A stretch of 12,151 nt of DNA from Deltaproteobacteria bacterium (GTDB lineage Bacteria > Desulfobacterota > Anaeroferrophillalia > Anaeroferrophillales > Tharpellaceae): contig DAOWIX010000027.1 in NCBI GenBank assembly GCA_030640695.1, positions 1 to 12,151 of the forward strand. Reading direction: 5' to 3'. Of this stretch, positions 1 to 6,118 are shown one piece after another. A program made the position numbers and the translations under genes. Below the pieces are notes generated by a model. That model worked only from the letters and a program-made list of their open reading frames with translations, did no database searches and was not told the DNA's origin. The first letter of the stretch is position 1. Every line of letters starts with the position of its first letter.

Positions 1-603
1 AACCCCGGACTGCGGATCAGATGCGATCTTGATGCGCTCCTCCAAAGCTCCATCACGACTATCAAAATAGTATTTATAGAGGGCGGCAGCCGCGGCCGGG
101 CCGATGAAACTTTCAGCCTGAGCTCTTTTATCACAATCGGAAAAACAGGCTCCACATTTGATACAGGTTATGGCCCGAATCATCTGGTCTAAGTGCTGAG
201 CATCAAGACCATGCTGAAACACCTCATCATGGGTCTCATGCTCCCGCTTGATATAGGGGATGATTTCCCGGTAAGCCTGCCAGAAAGGTTCGAGATCGAC
301 GACCAGGTCTCGAATTGGCTGGAGATTGCCAATTGGATCAACTACGATATCACCTTTGGTCATAAGAGATTCAATCTGAGTCTTGCAAGCCAATCCGGCA
401 ACGCCGTTGATGCGAACCGCGCAGGAGCCGCAGATCGCCCCGCGACAGCTGTAACGATAGGCAAAGGTCGAATCAAGATGTTCATGAATATGGTGAAAAA
501 CCTCAAGCAAGCTCATACCCGGCTTCACTGCAACTGTAAAAGTCTGCCGATAACCCTCTTTGAGATCAGCTTTTTTGCGGTAGACATCAAATTTTGCGTC
601 CAT
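1..603 (-). CDS. sdhB: succinate dehydrogenase / fumarate reductase iron-sulfur subunit, 3' end outside window
   Basis: This subunit carries electrons between the flavoprotein (SdhA) and the quinone-side subunits of complex II. I translated the reverse strand from an ATG at 601-603, preceded by a good ribosome site (GGAGA, about 6 bases upstream). The 201 visible codons run off the left edge, so the protein is incomplete. The N-terminal ferredoxin domain has the [2Fe-2S] ligand pattern C53-x4-C58-x2-C61 (CRGAICGSC) with C73 as the fourth ligand. A second cluster motif, C147-x2-C150-x2-C153-x3-C157 (CIKCGACFSDC), begins the C-terminal helical ferredoxin domain. The usual proline after its last Cys is Asp158 here. 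The remaining cluster cysteines would lie beyond the edge. It lies downstream of sdhA on the same strand, across a 122-base spacer rich in hairpins. Whether the complex works as dehydrogenase or fumarate reductase cannot be told from this part. Confidence 0.93.
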   Translation of the reverse strand, partial: MDAKFDVYRKKADLKEGYRQTFTVAVKPGMSLLEVFHHIHEHLDSTFAYRYSCRGAICGSCAVRINGVAGLACKTQIESLMTKGDIVVDPIGNLQPIRDLVVDLEPFWQAYREIIPYIKREHETHDEVFQHGLDAQHLDQMIRAITCIKCGACFSDCDKRAQAESFIGPAAAAALYKYYFDSRDGALEERIKIASDPQSGV

Positions 604-725
604 AATCTTCTCCGCTTTAATGCGGGATTATACCCGCAACCCAAAAGTGGGCTTTTCGGCCCGCACATAAGTACTCTTATCAGAACATTTTCTTGCAAAA
701 ACACAAGAAAACAACCTGTAAGGTA
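604..725 (-). promoter_or_regulatory. sdhA-sdhB spacer with three inverted repeats and an internal TATAAT
   Basis: On the minus strand the spacer holds three inverted repeats. The first is TTTTCTTG/CAAGAAAA (688-711), an 8-bp stem with an 8-base loop. The second is a GGGC/GCCC stem around CGAAAA (about 649-662). The third is GCGGG/CCCGC (622-637), whose 6-base loop is exactly TATAAT. The last could be the -10 box of a promoter dedicated to sdhB, about 20 bases before its ATG, but no convincing -35 is seen 17-18 bases upstream. Alternatively, the hairpins mark transcript processing that lets sdhA and sdhB mRNA be dosed separately. The repeats are directly visible; their function is inference. 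Confidence 0.35.
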
Positions 726-2417
726 CTAATAAGTGATTTTTGCCAGCGGCTCTGTATCCACCAATCTGACATCGAGGTAATCGAGGGCGGCACTGCCATC
801 ATCCTTTAGGGTTACAAGGCTGTGTTTGAGGAAATGTTGATTATCCATGGCTGGAAAATCAAGATGAAAATGGCTGCCGCGGGACTCCTGCCGTCGGCAA
901 CTGGCCAGAGCACAGACATAAGCCAAATCCAACATACAACCAAGCTCTAGAGCCCGATAGAGTTCGATATTGAAAACCAGTTTTTGGTTGGCAACCCGGA
1001 TCCCGGCAAAACGCTCCCGCAAAAGCGTAATTTCAGCAAGCCCCTGCTCCATCCCGGCCTGATTTCGTTTAATTCCGAGACCGTGAACCATGGTCTGCTC
1101 CATGGAACTCCTGAGTTCAACCACACTCTCACTGGCCGGGCCGCTAAATATCCGGCGAAACTCTGTCATTGCCTGCTCCAGTAAGGCTTCGGAAACTTTT
1201 TTACGACAATTTGCAGCAGCAGCCATTGTAACCGCGGCCTGGCGGCCGAAAACCACGGTTTCGAGCAGTGAATTACCGCCCAGACGATTGGCGCCATGGA
1301 CCGACACACAAGCCGCCTCACCGGCGGCAAAAAGACCATTCAATGGAGTCGAACAATCAGTTTCAACATGAATTCCACCCATCGAATAGTGTACCGTCGG
1401 ACGTACGGGAATGGCTTCGGCGATCGCGTCTACCCCGGCGAACTGCTTGGTAATTTCAAGAATCTGGGGCAATTTTGAGATCAGTTTTTCACGACCGAGA
1501 TGGCGCAGATCAAGCCGCACACAACCGTCAGCAAAACCCCGACCCTCAACAATTTCAGTATGAATTGAACGGGCCACAAGATCGCGGGGGGCGAGCTCCA
1601 TAAATTCCGGAGCGTAACGTTCCATAAAACGCTCGCCTTTATTATTTACCAGATAACCACCCTCGCCCCGAGCCCCTTCGGTAATCAGAATTCCATTAAA
1701 AAGGCCAGTCGGATGAATCTGAAAAAACTCCATATCTTTAAGCGGCACCCCGGCCCGCCAGGCCAGAGCCATGCCGTCGCCGGTATTGATCAGGGCATTC
1801 GAAGACTGGCCAAAAACGCGCCCGGCCCCACCGGTTGCGACGAGACCGGAACCGGCACTGAAAAAAGCAATCTCTCCCGATTTCAGATCAAAGGCTAAAA
1901 ATCCGTAAAAATTCTTGCCGTCGGAAACGATATCAAAAACAAACCACTCCCAGAAGATTTTAATACCTTTCGCGAGAGTCTGCTCAAACAGAGTTGTCAA
2001 AAGGGCGTGACCGGTAATGTCCTGGACGTAACAGGTACGATTGCGACGCTGACCCCCAAAGGGCCGCTGGGCATAATATCCGTCAGCATCCCGATTAAAA
2101 GATGCGCCCCACCGATCGAGCTCATAAATTGCTGCCGGGGCCTCTTCAGTCAGCACTTTCACGGCATCCTGATCACCCAGAAACCAGCCCCCTTTCAGAG
2201 TTTCATAATAGTGATCCTGCCAACTGTCTTCACAGTCAACAGCCGCATTAATGCCGCCCTGGGCGGCCCCGGAATGCGAGCGTACAGGATGCACCTTACT
2301 GATTATCGCAACTTTCAGATGGGGGTTATCTTCCGCCATCTTTACGGCCGCAGTCATACCGGTCAAACCAGCCCCCATAATCACCACATCGTAATCAAAT
2401 CGCTGAGTTATCTTCAC
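726..2417 (-). CDS. sdhA: succinate dehydrogenase / fumarate reductase flavoprotein subunit
   Basis: This is the catalytic FAD subunit of complex II, interconverting succinate and fumarate. I chose the GTG at 2415-2417 because AGAGAGG lies 4 bases upstream, giving 563 residues. The frame stays open to a TTG at 2450 and also has an ATG at 2442-2444, but those starts lack a ribosome site. Visible landmarks are the dinucleotide fold GAGLTG (about residues 15-20) and the covalent-FAD segment SHSGAAQGG with His48. The substrate loop HPTG follows at about 235-238, then TEGARGEGG with the proton-shuttle Arg250. HGANRLGGNSLLE and the C-terminal SRGSHF segment are also typical of the family. Upstream on the same strand is a TrmO-type gene and downstream is sdhB. 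No cytochrome b or membrane-anchor gene precedes it, so any anchor must lie beyond the left edge or elsewhere. Confidence 0.95.
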   Translation of the reverse strand: MKITQRFDYDVVIMGAGLTGMTAAVKMAEDNPHLKVAIISKVHPVRSHSGAAQGGINAAVDCEDSWQDHYYETLKGGWFLGDQDAVKVLTEEAPAAIYELDRWGASFNRDADGYYAQRPFGGQRRNRTCYVQDITGHALLTTLFEQTLAKGIKIFWEWFVFDIVSDGKNFYGFLAFDLKSGEIAFFSAGSGLVATGGAGRVFGQSSNALINTGDGMALAWRAGVPLKDMEFFQIHPTGLFNGILITEGARGEGGYLVNNKGERFMERYAPEFMELAPRDLVARSIHTEIVEGRGFADGCVRLDLRHLGREKLISKLPQILEITKQFAGVDAIAEAIPVRPTVHYSMGGIHVETDCSTPLNGLFAAGEAACVSVHGANRLGGNSLLETVVFGRQAAVTMAAAANCRKKVSEALLEQAMTEFRRIFSGPASESVVELRSSMEQTMVHGLGIKRNQAGMEQGLAEITLLRERFAGIRVANQKLVFNIELYRALELGCMLDLAYVCALASCRRQESRGSHFHLDFPAMDNQHFLKHSLVTLKDDGSAALDYLDVRLVDTEPLAKITY

Positions 2418-2483
2418 ATTACCTCTCTGGTAAACCCCTGGCATCACCAATAATTCAACTCACAAATCCTTAAACAAATCAAA

Positions 2484-2499
2484 CCTGATACAAATCAGG
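2484..2499 (-). terminator. hairpin just after the trmO-like stop codon (weak terminator candidate)
   Basis: CCTGAT/ATCAGG forms a perfect 6-bp stem with a 4-base loop, starting one base past the TAG of the trmO-like gene. On the minus strand it is followed by a T-rich but interrupted tract (TTTGATTTGTTT). It could attenuate readthrough into sdhA. The stem is only half G/C, so it may instead stabilise the 3' end of the upstream message. Confidence 0.35.
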
Positions 2500-2500
2500 A

Positions 2501-2971
2501 CTAGCGAAAACGGGCATCAGATCTTTTTTTAGAGATCTCTGCTTCCCCGGCCATAACCCAGCCGTCACGGGACGAGGTGACCTGGTCGAATTTTGCCACA
2601 TAAGGCTTGATGTCGAGCAAGGGCGTACCATCTAAGATATCAACCCCTTCAATAATCAGGGTATTACCTTTAACCTCCTGCAGTTTTACAACCGACAGGC
2701 CGATATGGTTGGGCCGGACCGGAGCCCGGGTCGCAAAAACCCCTCTTTCCACCACATCCATAAAAGGAATTACTTTAAGTTTCGTTTTTCGACATTGATG
2801 AAATCTGTAGAGCAGATAGATATGACTGAAACCTTCAAGATCCTGCAAGCCGGCAACATACTCATCGTCGACCACGACTTCACCTAATTTTCCAACCGCA
2901 CTTTTCGGCTGAATCGGCATCTTCTCCAGCTCTTTAAAGGGCGAATGGATCACCCCGATCGGTTTTATCAA
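2501..2971 (-). CDS. TrmO/TsaA-type protein (tRNA-m6t6A37 methyltransferase family), short form
   Basis: This belongs to the TsaA/UPF0066 family, whose characterised member TrmO uses S-adenosylmethionine to N6-methylate t6A37 of certain tRNAs. The protein is all TrmO-like beta-barrel. It opens with IKPIGVIHSPF, has GFSHIYLLYRFH in the middle, then the signature GVFATRAPVRPNHIGLS and finally DGTPLLDIKPY. About 156 residues is far shorter than the ~235 of E. coli TrmO, and the C-terminal extension is absent. Short stand-alone versions are common, and not all are proven tRNA enzymes, so no symbol is given. The start I prefer is a TTG at 2969-2971, with AAGAGG 9 bases upstream. A TTG three codons earlier (2978-2980) touches the ribosome site and is less likely. 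It sits 56 bases after the DUF1499 gene and 83 bases before sdhA, all on the same strand. Confidence 0.8.
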   Translation of the reverse strand: MIKPIGVIHSPFKELEKMPIQPKSAVGKLGEVVVDDEYVAGLQDLEGFSHIYLLYRFHQCRKTKLKVIPFMDVVERGVFATRAPVRPNHIGLSVVKLQEVKGNTLIIEGVDILDGTPLLDIKPYVAKFDQVTSSRDGWVMAGEAEISKKRSDARFR

Positions 2972-3027
2972 AGCTGACAACCTCTTAAATTCTACCCCAA
3001 AATCAACTATAGCCCCATTTTTTTCAG

Positions 3028-3471
3028 CTATGGTTGAGAAACAATCTTCAAAAAATGTTCTCGCAACTCTTCAATGCGGCGGCGATTAACGCCAAAATCA
3101 CTGTAACCGACCCGGGATGCGGAGCGCAGGTTGATGATTTTTTTATCTTCGTCAATGACAAACTCTACATCATCGACAAATTTAAACAGACTCGAAACAA
3201 ATTCAGACCTCAGATAACTCCCCTCAGAGACCACTACCCGACCCCCTTTAATCATGGCAACCGCCTGAGCCAGAGCCTCGAGCGCCGCCGCCGGTGCCAA
3301 CGAGCAGGCAAAAGGTTCAATGAAATGGCCTGCATCCTGAGATAAGGATGAAACACAATTGGGAGAAGAGGGGCAAGGTGTAAGGTTATTTTTACCACTG
3401 GAAGGAGTCGCTGAGGCACAGCCGACCAGCGCAACAAGCACAATAATAAAAAAATTAACCGAAAAAGACAT
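3028..3471 (-). CDS. DUF1499 lipoprotein
   Basis: I recognise the DUF1499 family, whose function is unknown. The mature part shows its hallmarks in order: CPSSPNCVSS near the N terminus, then YLRSEFVSSLFKFVDDVEF, then the signature RSASRVGYSDFGVNRRRIE near the C terminus. The first 18 residues are a lipoprotein signal: a hydrophobic stretch followed by the lipobox L15-V16-G17-C18. The product is therefore probably exported and lipid-anchored at Cys18. The start at 3469-3471 has GGAGG 7 bases upstream and puts the signal sequence exactly at the N terminus. The open frame extends 19 codons further upstream without a ribosome site. It is the first gene of the minus-strand run leading to sdhAB, with a promoter candidate about 105 bases upstream. 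Proteins of this family sit in many unrelated neighbourhoods, so the linkage to sdh may be incidental. Confidence 0.85.
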   Translation of the reverse strand: MSFSVNFFIIVLVALVGCASATPSSGKNNLTPCPSSPNCVSSLSQDAGHFIEPFACSLAPAAALEALAQAVAMIKGGRVVVSEGSYLRSEFVSSLFKFVDDVEFVIDEDKKIINLRSASRVGYSDFGVNRRRIEELREHFLKIVSQP

Positions 3472-3575
3472 GTTAAAACCTCCATTCAGCCCCCCTAACC
3501 CTAAGCTGGGGGAGTGGGACAACGACAATCAAGACACGCACAACACCCGCAAACTGGTTCGTCTTTTAATATCCA

Positions 3576-3605
3576 TCTATAATCTATAACCCATTGAAAC
3601 GTCAA
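3576..3605 (-). promoter_or_regulatory. promoter candidate for the DUF1499-trmO-sdhAB run
   Basis: On the minus strand TTGACG (3600-3605) is followed after 18 bases by TATAGA (3576-3581). That gives a sigma-70-like pair about 105 bases upstream of the DUF1499 start. It lies back to back with the plus-strand signals in the same spacer. It is seen by consensus match only. Confidence 0.4.
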
Positions 3606-3631
3606 AGTAAACATCTGCATCACAGTTATTT

Positions 3632-3640
3632 TGATACTAT
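3632..3640 (+). promoter_or_regulatory. extended -10 promoter candidate ahead of a small ORF
   Basis: TGATACTAT fits the extended -10 pattern TGn-TACTAT, and no clear -35 is found 17 bases upstream. Transcription would begin near 3647, about 23 bases before the small ORF at 3670, whose ribosome site (AGGGGG) would fall inside that leader. Confidence 0.3.
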
Positions 3641-3669
3641 AAGAGAGATAAATTTATCAGGGGGACTGC

Positions 3670-3780
3670 ATGGATTGTTGGGTAAATAGATTCCCATTCA
3701 ATGAATATTGGATTAGGATGGTTTTTTTTATCTACTTATTGACTTTTTTGTTAAAAAAAGAGATAGCTGTATCATTATGA
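3670..3780 (+). CDS. possible 36-residue membrane peptide
   Basis: An ATG at 3670 with AGGGGG about 6 bases upstream opens a 36-codon frame ending at TGA 3778-3780. The peptide begins MDCWVNRF. Its second half is a hydrophobic run (MVFFIYLLTFLL, residues 17-28) closed by two lysines, the usual shape of a single-pass small membrane protein. It lies in the 354-base spacer between the divergent DUF1499 and phosphatase genes, just after an extended -10 candidate. I know no family for it. A short AT-rich frame like this can arise by chance, and the phosphatase promoter candidate overlaps its last codons, so I hold it only as a candidate. Confidence 0.3.
   Translation: MDCWVNRFPFNEYWIRMVFFIYLLTFLLKKEIAVSL
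3748..3775 (+). promoter_or_regulatory. promoter candidate for the phosphatase-synthase genes
   Basis: TTGTTA (3748-3753), a 16-base spacer and TATCAT (3770-3775) form a reasonable sigma-70-like pair. The predicted start near 3782 leaves about 44 bases before the phosphatase ATG at 3826. A better -35 (TTGACT, 3739-3744) exists but is 25 bases from this -10, which is too far. Confidence 0.3.
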
Positions 3781-3825
3781 ATCAACAATTTCGAACCTAT
3801 CCATGGTTGGTAGATTGATAATCTT

Positions 3826-4587
3826 ATGAAAGACCAAGCGGTAGTTGTTTTTACTGATCTCGATGCAACCCTGCTGGGGCTTGACGACTACTCCTTTGAA
3901 AAAGCCAGAACCGGGCTTGATCTGTGTCGCAGCCTCCAGATACCGGTCATTGCTGTAACCAGCAAGACTTTGGACGAGACCAAGCTCTGGATCAAGCGGA
4001 TCGGACTTGACCAACGCTTTATCTTTGAAAATGGCGGTGGAATACATCTCGAAAATGGCAAAATCATTGATCTGGGGGTTGATTACTCCGTTTTACGTCA
4101 AGTGATGCTCAAACTCTCTTCGACTTTCCCGGTACGAGGATTCGGCGATATGAAGACAGAGGAGATCGCCGAACGCACCGGCCTCTCTTTGGAGGAGGCG
4201 AAGATCGCTGCATTACGGCGTTTTTCAGAACCTTTTGTATGTCAGGAAACCGATTTTGAGAAACTTGAAAACGTGGTCGGCATTCATGGTTTGCAAATAG
4301 TCAGAGGCGGACGTTTTTATCACCTGCAGGCGTCCGGGCAATCAAAAGGCAATGCCGTAGCTTACCTACTTAAACGCTTCAAAGCAGATTTTGGCCGGGT
4401 TTTCAGTATTGCTTTAGGTGACAGCCCCAATGATTTCAGCATGTTATCCAAAGCCGACAGTCCTTGGCTGGTTCGTCAACCGGGCCAGGAACAAATTATA
4501 CCTGAAATAAATAATTTAAAGATTACCGCAAAAATTGGTCCTGAAGGTTGGAGTGAGGCGGTTCTGACAACGTTAAACAAAAGATAA
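3826..4587 (+). CDS. mpgP: mannosyl-/glucosyl-3-phosphoglycerate phosphatase (HAD superfamily)
   Basis: This enzyme removes the phosphate from mannosyl- or glucosyl-3-phosphoglycerate to release the compatible solute, the second step of the pathway. The 253 residues show the HAD motifs in order. Motif I is D11-x-D13 (FTDLDATLL), with Asp11 the expected nucleophile. Motif II is TSK (45-47), motif III is Lys174 in QSKGNAV, and motif IV is GDSPND (D199, D203). MpgP-type features are FSEPF (133-137) and GRFYHL. The usual DxDGT has Ala14 in place of Gly. The ATG at 3826 is the only reasonable start, because an in-frame TAG lies five codons upstream, yet no clear Shine-Dalgarno precedes it. The next gene is a GpgS-like transferase, so the natural substrate is more likely glucosyl- than mannosyl-phosphoglycerate. 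Phosphatases of this family accept both, so the symbol marks the family. Confidence 0.85.
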   Translation: MKDQAVVVFTDLDATLLGLDDYSFEKARTGLDLCRSLQIPVIAVTSKTLDETKLWIKRIGLDQRFIFENGGGIHLENGKIIDLGVDYSVLRQVMLKLSSTFPVRGFGDMKTEEIAERTGLSLEEAKIAALRRFSEPFVCQETDFEKLENVVGIHGLQIVRGGRFYHLQASGQSKGNAVAYLLKRFKADFGRVFSIALGDSPNDFSMLSKADSPWLVRQPGQEQIIPEINNLKITAKIGPEGWSEAVLTTLNKR

Positions 4588-4626
4588 CTATTAACTATTC
4601 AGCGTGAAAGCCCGGCCTGGAGGCTG

Positions 4627-4659
4627 CGCCCGAACGAAGTAAGGAAGTGCCCTTGGGGT
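4627..4659 (+). repeat. intergenic repeat R, copy 1
   Basis: CGCCCGAA, an 8-base insert (CGAAGTAA), then AAGGAAGTGCCCTTGGGGT. Its last 19 bases and the leading 8 are identical to copy 2 at 6002-6026, where the insert is missing and the two blocks share the AA. Just downstream TGGGG-TAT-CCCCA can pair as a short hairpin. It lies 40 bases before the GpgS-like gene, in the 111-base spacer after the phosphatase. Confidence 0.7.
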
Positions 4660-4698
4660 ATCCCCACATCGAGACAATTATCAGGAGGGAGATTTAAA

Positions 4699-5907
4699 AT
4701 GTCTGATTTTATCCAAAACAGTGAGATTACCACCCTACAACTATTGCGCGACCGGCCTTTGATGGAGATTGAGGCCGAACTCGAAACCTTCTCTTACGAT
4801 CGCAAGATAACCCTCCTGTTGCCGGCCCTCTATTCTGAATTCGAAGGCCCGGCAATGCCGAAAATTGTTTCTCATCTTTCCTCGATTCCCTATATTCACA
4901 GAATTGTTCTCTCGCTTGATCGGGCCGATCGCAAACAGTTTGAAAGTGTTAAAAAACAGTTTGCCGGTTTTCCCTGTGACGTTAAAATCATCTGGCAGGA
5001 CAGCCCTAAAGTAGTTGATACCTATCGTTATCTGGAGAGCCTGGGCTTTGACATCGCCTGTCAGGGAAAAGGCCGCGGCGTCTGGTTCAGCACCGGTTAT
5101 ATTCTGGCCAAGCGGGATAGCAAAGTTATTGCCCTGCATGACTGTGATATTGTTAATTATGATCGCATGTTGCTCGCCCGTTTGATCTACCCCCTGGTCC
5201 ATCCCTCGTTGGCCTATGACTTCAGCAAAGGTTATTACGCCAGAGTCAGCAATGGCGAGCTCTACGGTCGGGTTAATCGGCTCTATGTCATGCCGATGCT
5301 GATGGCTTTAAGTAAAATCTTCGGCAAACTGTCATTCCTGGAATATCTGCAAAGTTTTCGCTACGCTTTGAGTGGAGAGTTTGCGATGTCGACGGATATG
5401 GCTTTAAAACTCAGAATTGCTCCCGACTGGGGGCTTGAAATTGCGACCCTGGGAGAGCTCCACTCGCTGGCGACTCCGATACGCATCTGTCAGGTGGAGT
5501 TGATGGACAATTATGAACATAAGCATCAGACCCTCTCCCCGGACAGCGCTAAAGGTCTGAAAAAAATGGTCAATGATATCACCTGTACTCTCTTCAGGAT
5601 ACTCTCTCAGGATGGCCTGATTTTTACACCGGCGGTTTTTCGCTCCCTGCGAGTTACCTATATAAATTTCGCCCGCCTGGCGATTGAACGTTATCATGCC
5701 CTGGCTCAGATTAACGGCCTGCGCTTTAATCGTCACGGCGAGATTTCAGCGGTCGAAAATTTTTCAGCAGCGATGCAAGAAGCGGTCGAAAAGTTTATGG
5801 AAAACCCCCTGGGAACACCTCTGCTTGCAGCCTGGCAACGGGTGATCGCTGCAGATCCTGAATTTAATAGTCGCTTAGTTGAGGTGATCGATGAGATGAA
5901 TAACTGA
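4699..5907 (+). CDS. gpgS: GpgS-like glucosyl-3-phosphoglycerate synthase
   Basis: This is the likely first enzyme of glucosylglycerate synthesis: transfer of glucose from an NDP-sugar to 3-phosphoglycerate. The 402-residue protein is a GT-A-type glycosyltransferase. LLLPALYSEFEGPA (about 39-52) opens the nucleotide-binding fold. A D-x-D metal site follows in ALHDCDIVNY (Asp148, Asp150), then SGEFAM (225-230), DWGLEI (243-248) and YEHKHQ (272-277). Those histidines could help hold the metal, as one does in characterised GpgS. The N-terminal MSDFIQN and the length match a bacterial GpgS-like group I know next to MpgP-family phosphatases. It does not resemble the GT55 mannosyl-3-phosphoglycerate synthases. 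AGGAGG stands 10 bases before the ATG. Specificity (glucose or mannose, and which nucleotide) cannot be read from sequence alone. The order phosphatase-then-synthase is the reverse of the reaction order. Confidence 0.7.
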   Translation: MSDFIQNSEITTLQLLRDRPLMEIEAELETFSYDRKITLLLPALYSEFEGPAMPKIVSHLSSIPYIHRIVLSLDRADRKQFESVKKQFAGFPCDVKIIWQDSPKVVDTYRYLESLGFDIACQGKGRGVWFSTGYILAKRDSKVIALHDCDIVNYDRMLLARLIYPLVHPSLAYDFSKGYYARVSNGELYGRVNRLYVMPMLMALSKIFGKLSFLEYLQSFRYALSGEFAMSTDMALKLRIAPDWGLEIATLGELHSLATPIRICQVELMDNYEHKHQTLSPDSAKGLKKMVNDITCTLFRILSQDGLIFTPAVFRSLRVTYINFARLAIERYHALAQINGLRFNRHGEISAVENFSAAMQEAVEKFMENPLGTPLLAAWQRVIAADPEFNSRLVEVIDEMNN

Positions 5908-6001
5908 TGGCGGTGTAAAAAGTTCCGATATCCTGCGTTGTCATGCTTTTCCAGACACTCGACATACTACATGTATAGTCTCGCGCCTGAAAAAGCGACA
6001 A

Positions 6002-6026
6002 CGCCCGAAGGAAGTGCCCTTGGGGT
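6002..6026 (+). repeat. intergenic repeat R, copy 2
   Basis: CGCCCGAAGGAAGTGCCC followed by TTGGGGT matches copy 1 (4627-4659) except that the 8-base insert is absent. It lies in the 211-base spacer after the GpgS-like gene, about 90 bases before the next start codon. Apart from this copy I see only an unremarkable, weakly palindromic stretch around 5964-5980 and no clear promoter in the spacer. Confidence 0.7.
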
Positions 6027-6118
6027 GCATCTTGTCTATCGAAATTTTTACTTAGCCATCCCGCAACTTTTCACGAATACATCAATGATTATATTTTTCA
6101 ACTTTAAGAGGAGAATTT

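Noticed and set aside
193..729. 178-residue plus-strand ORF over sdhB
   Set aside because: It is antisense to a clear iron-sulfur protein with intact cysteine motifs, and its own translation has no recognisable features.
3485..3515. CCCCC...GGGGG stem as a terminator
   Set aside because: It has a five-pair stem with a 12-base loop and no T-run, and lies in the leader of the DUF1499 gene; too weak to call.
3472..3528. 19-codon upstream extension of the DUF1499 protein
   Set aside because: It would bury the lipoprotein signal inside the protein. The ATG at 3469-3471 has an ideal ribosome site.
3739..3775. TTGACT to TATCAT promoter
   Set aside because: The spacer is 25 bases, too long for a sigma-70 promoter; the TTGTTA alternative gives 16.
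4699..5907. mannosyl-3-phosphoglycerate synthase (GT55) as identity of the transferase
   Set aside because: The sequence does not resemble the archaeal-type MpgS I remember; the motifs and neighbour fit a GpgS-like enzyme better.
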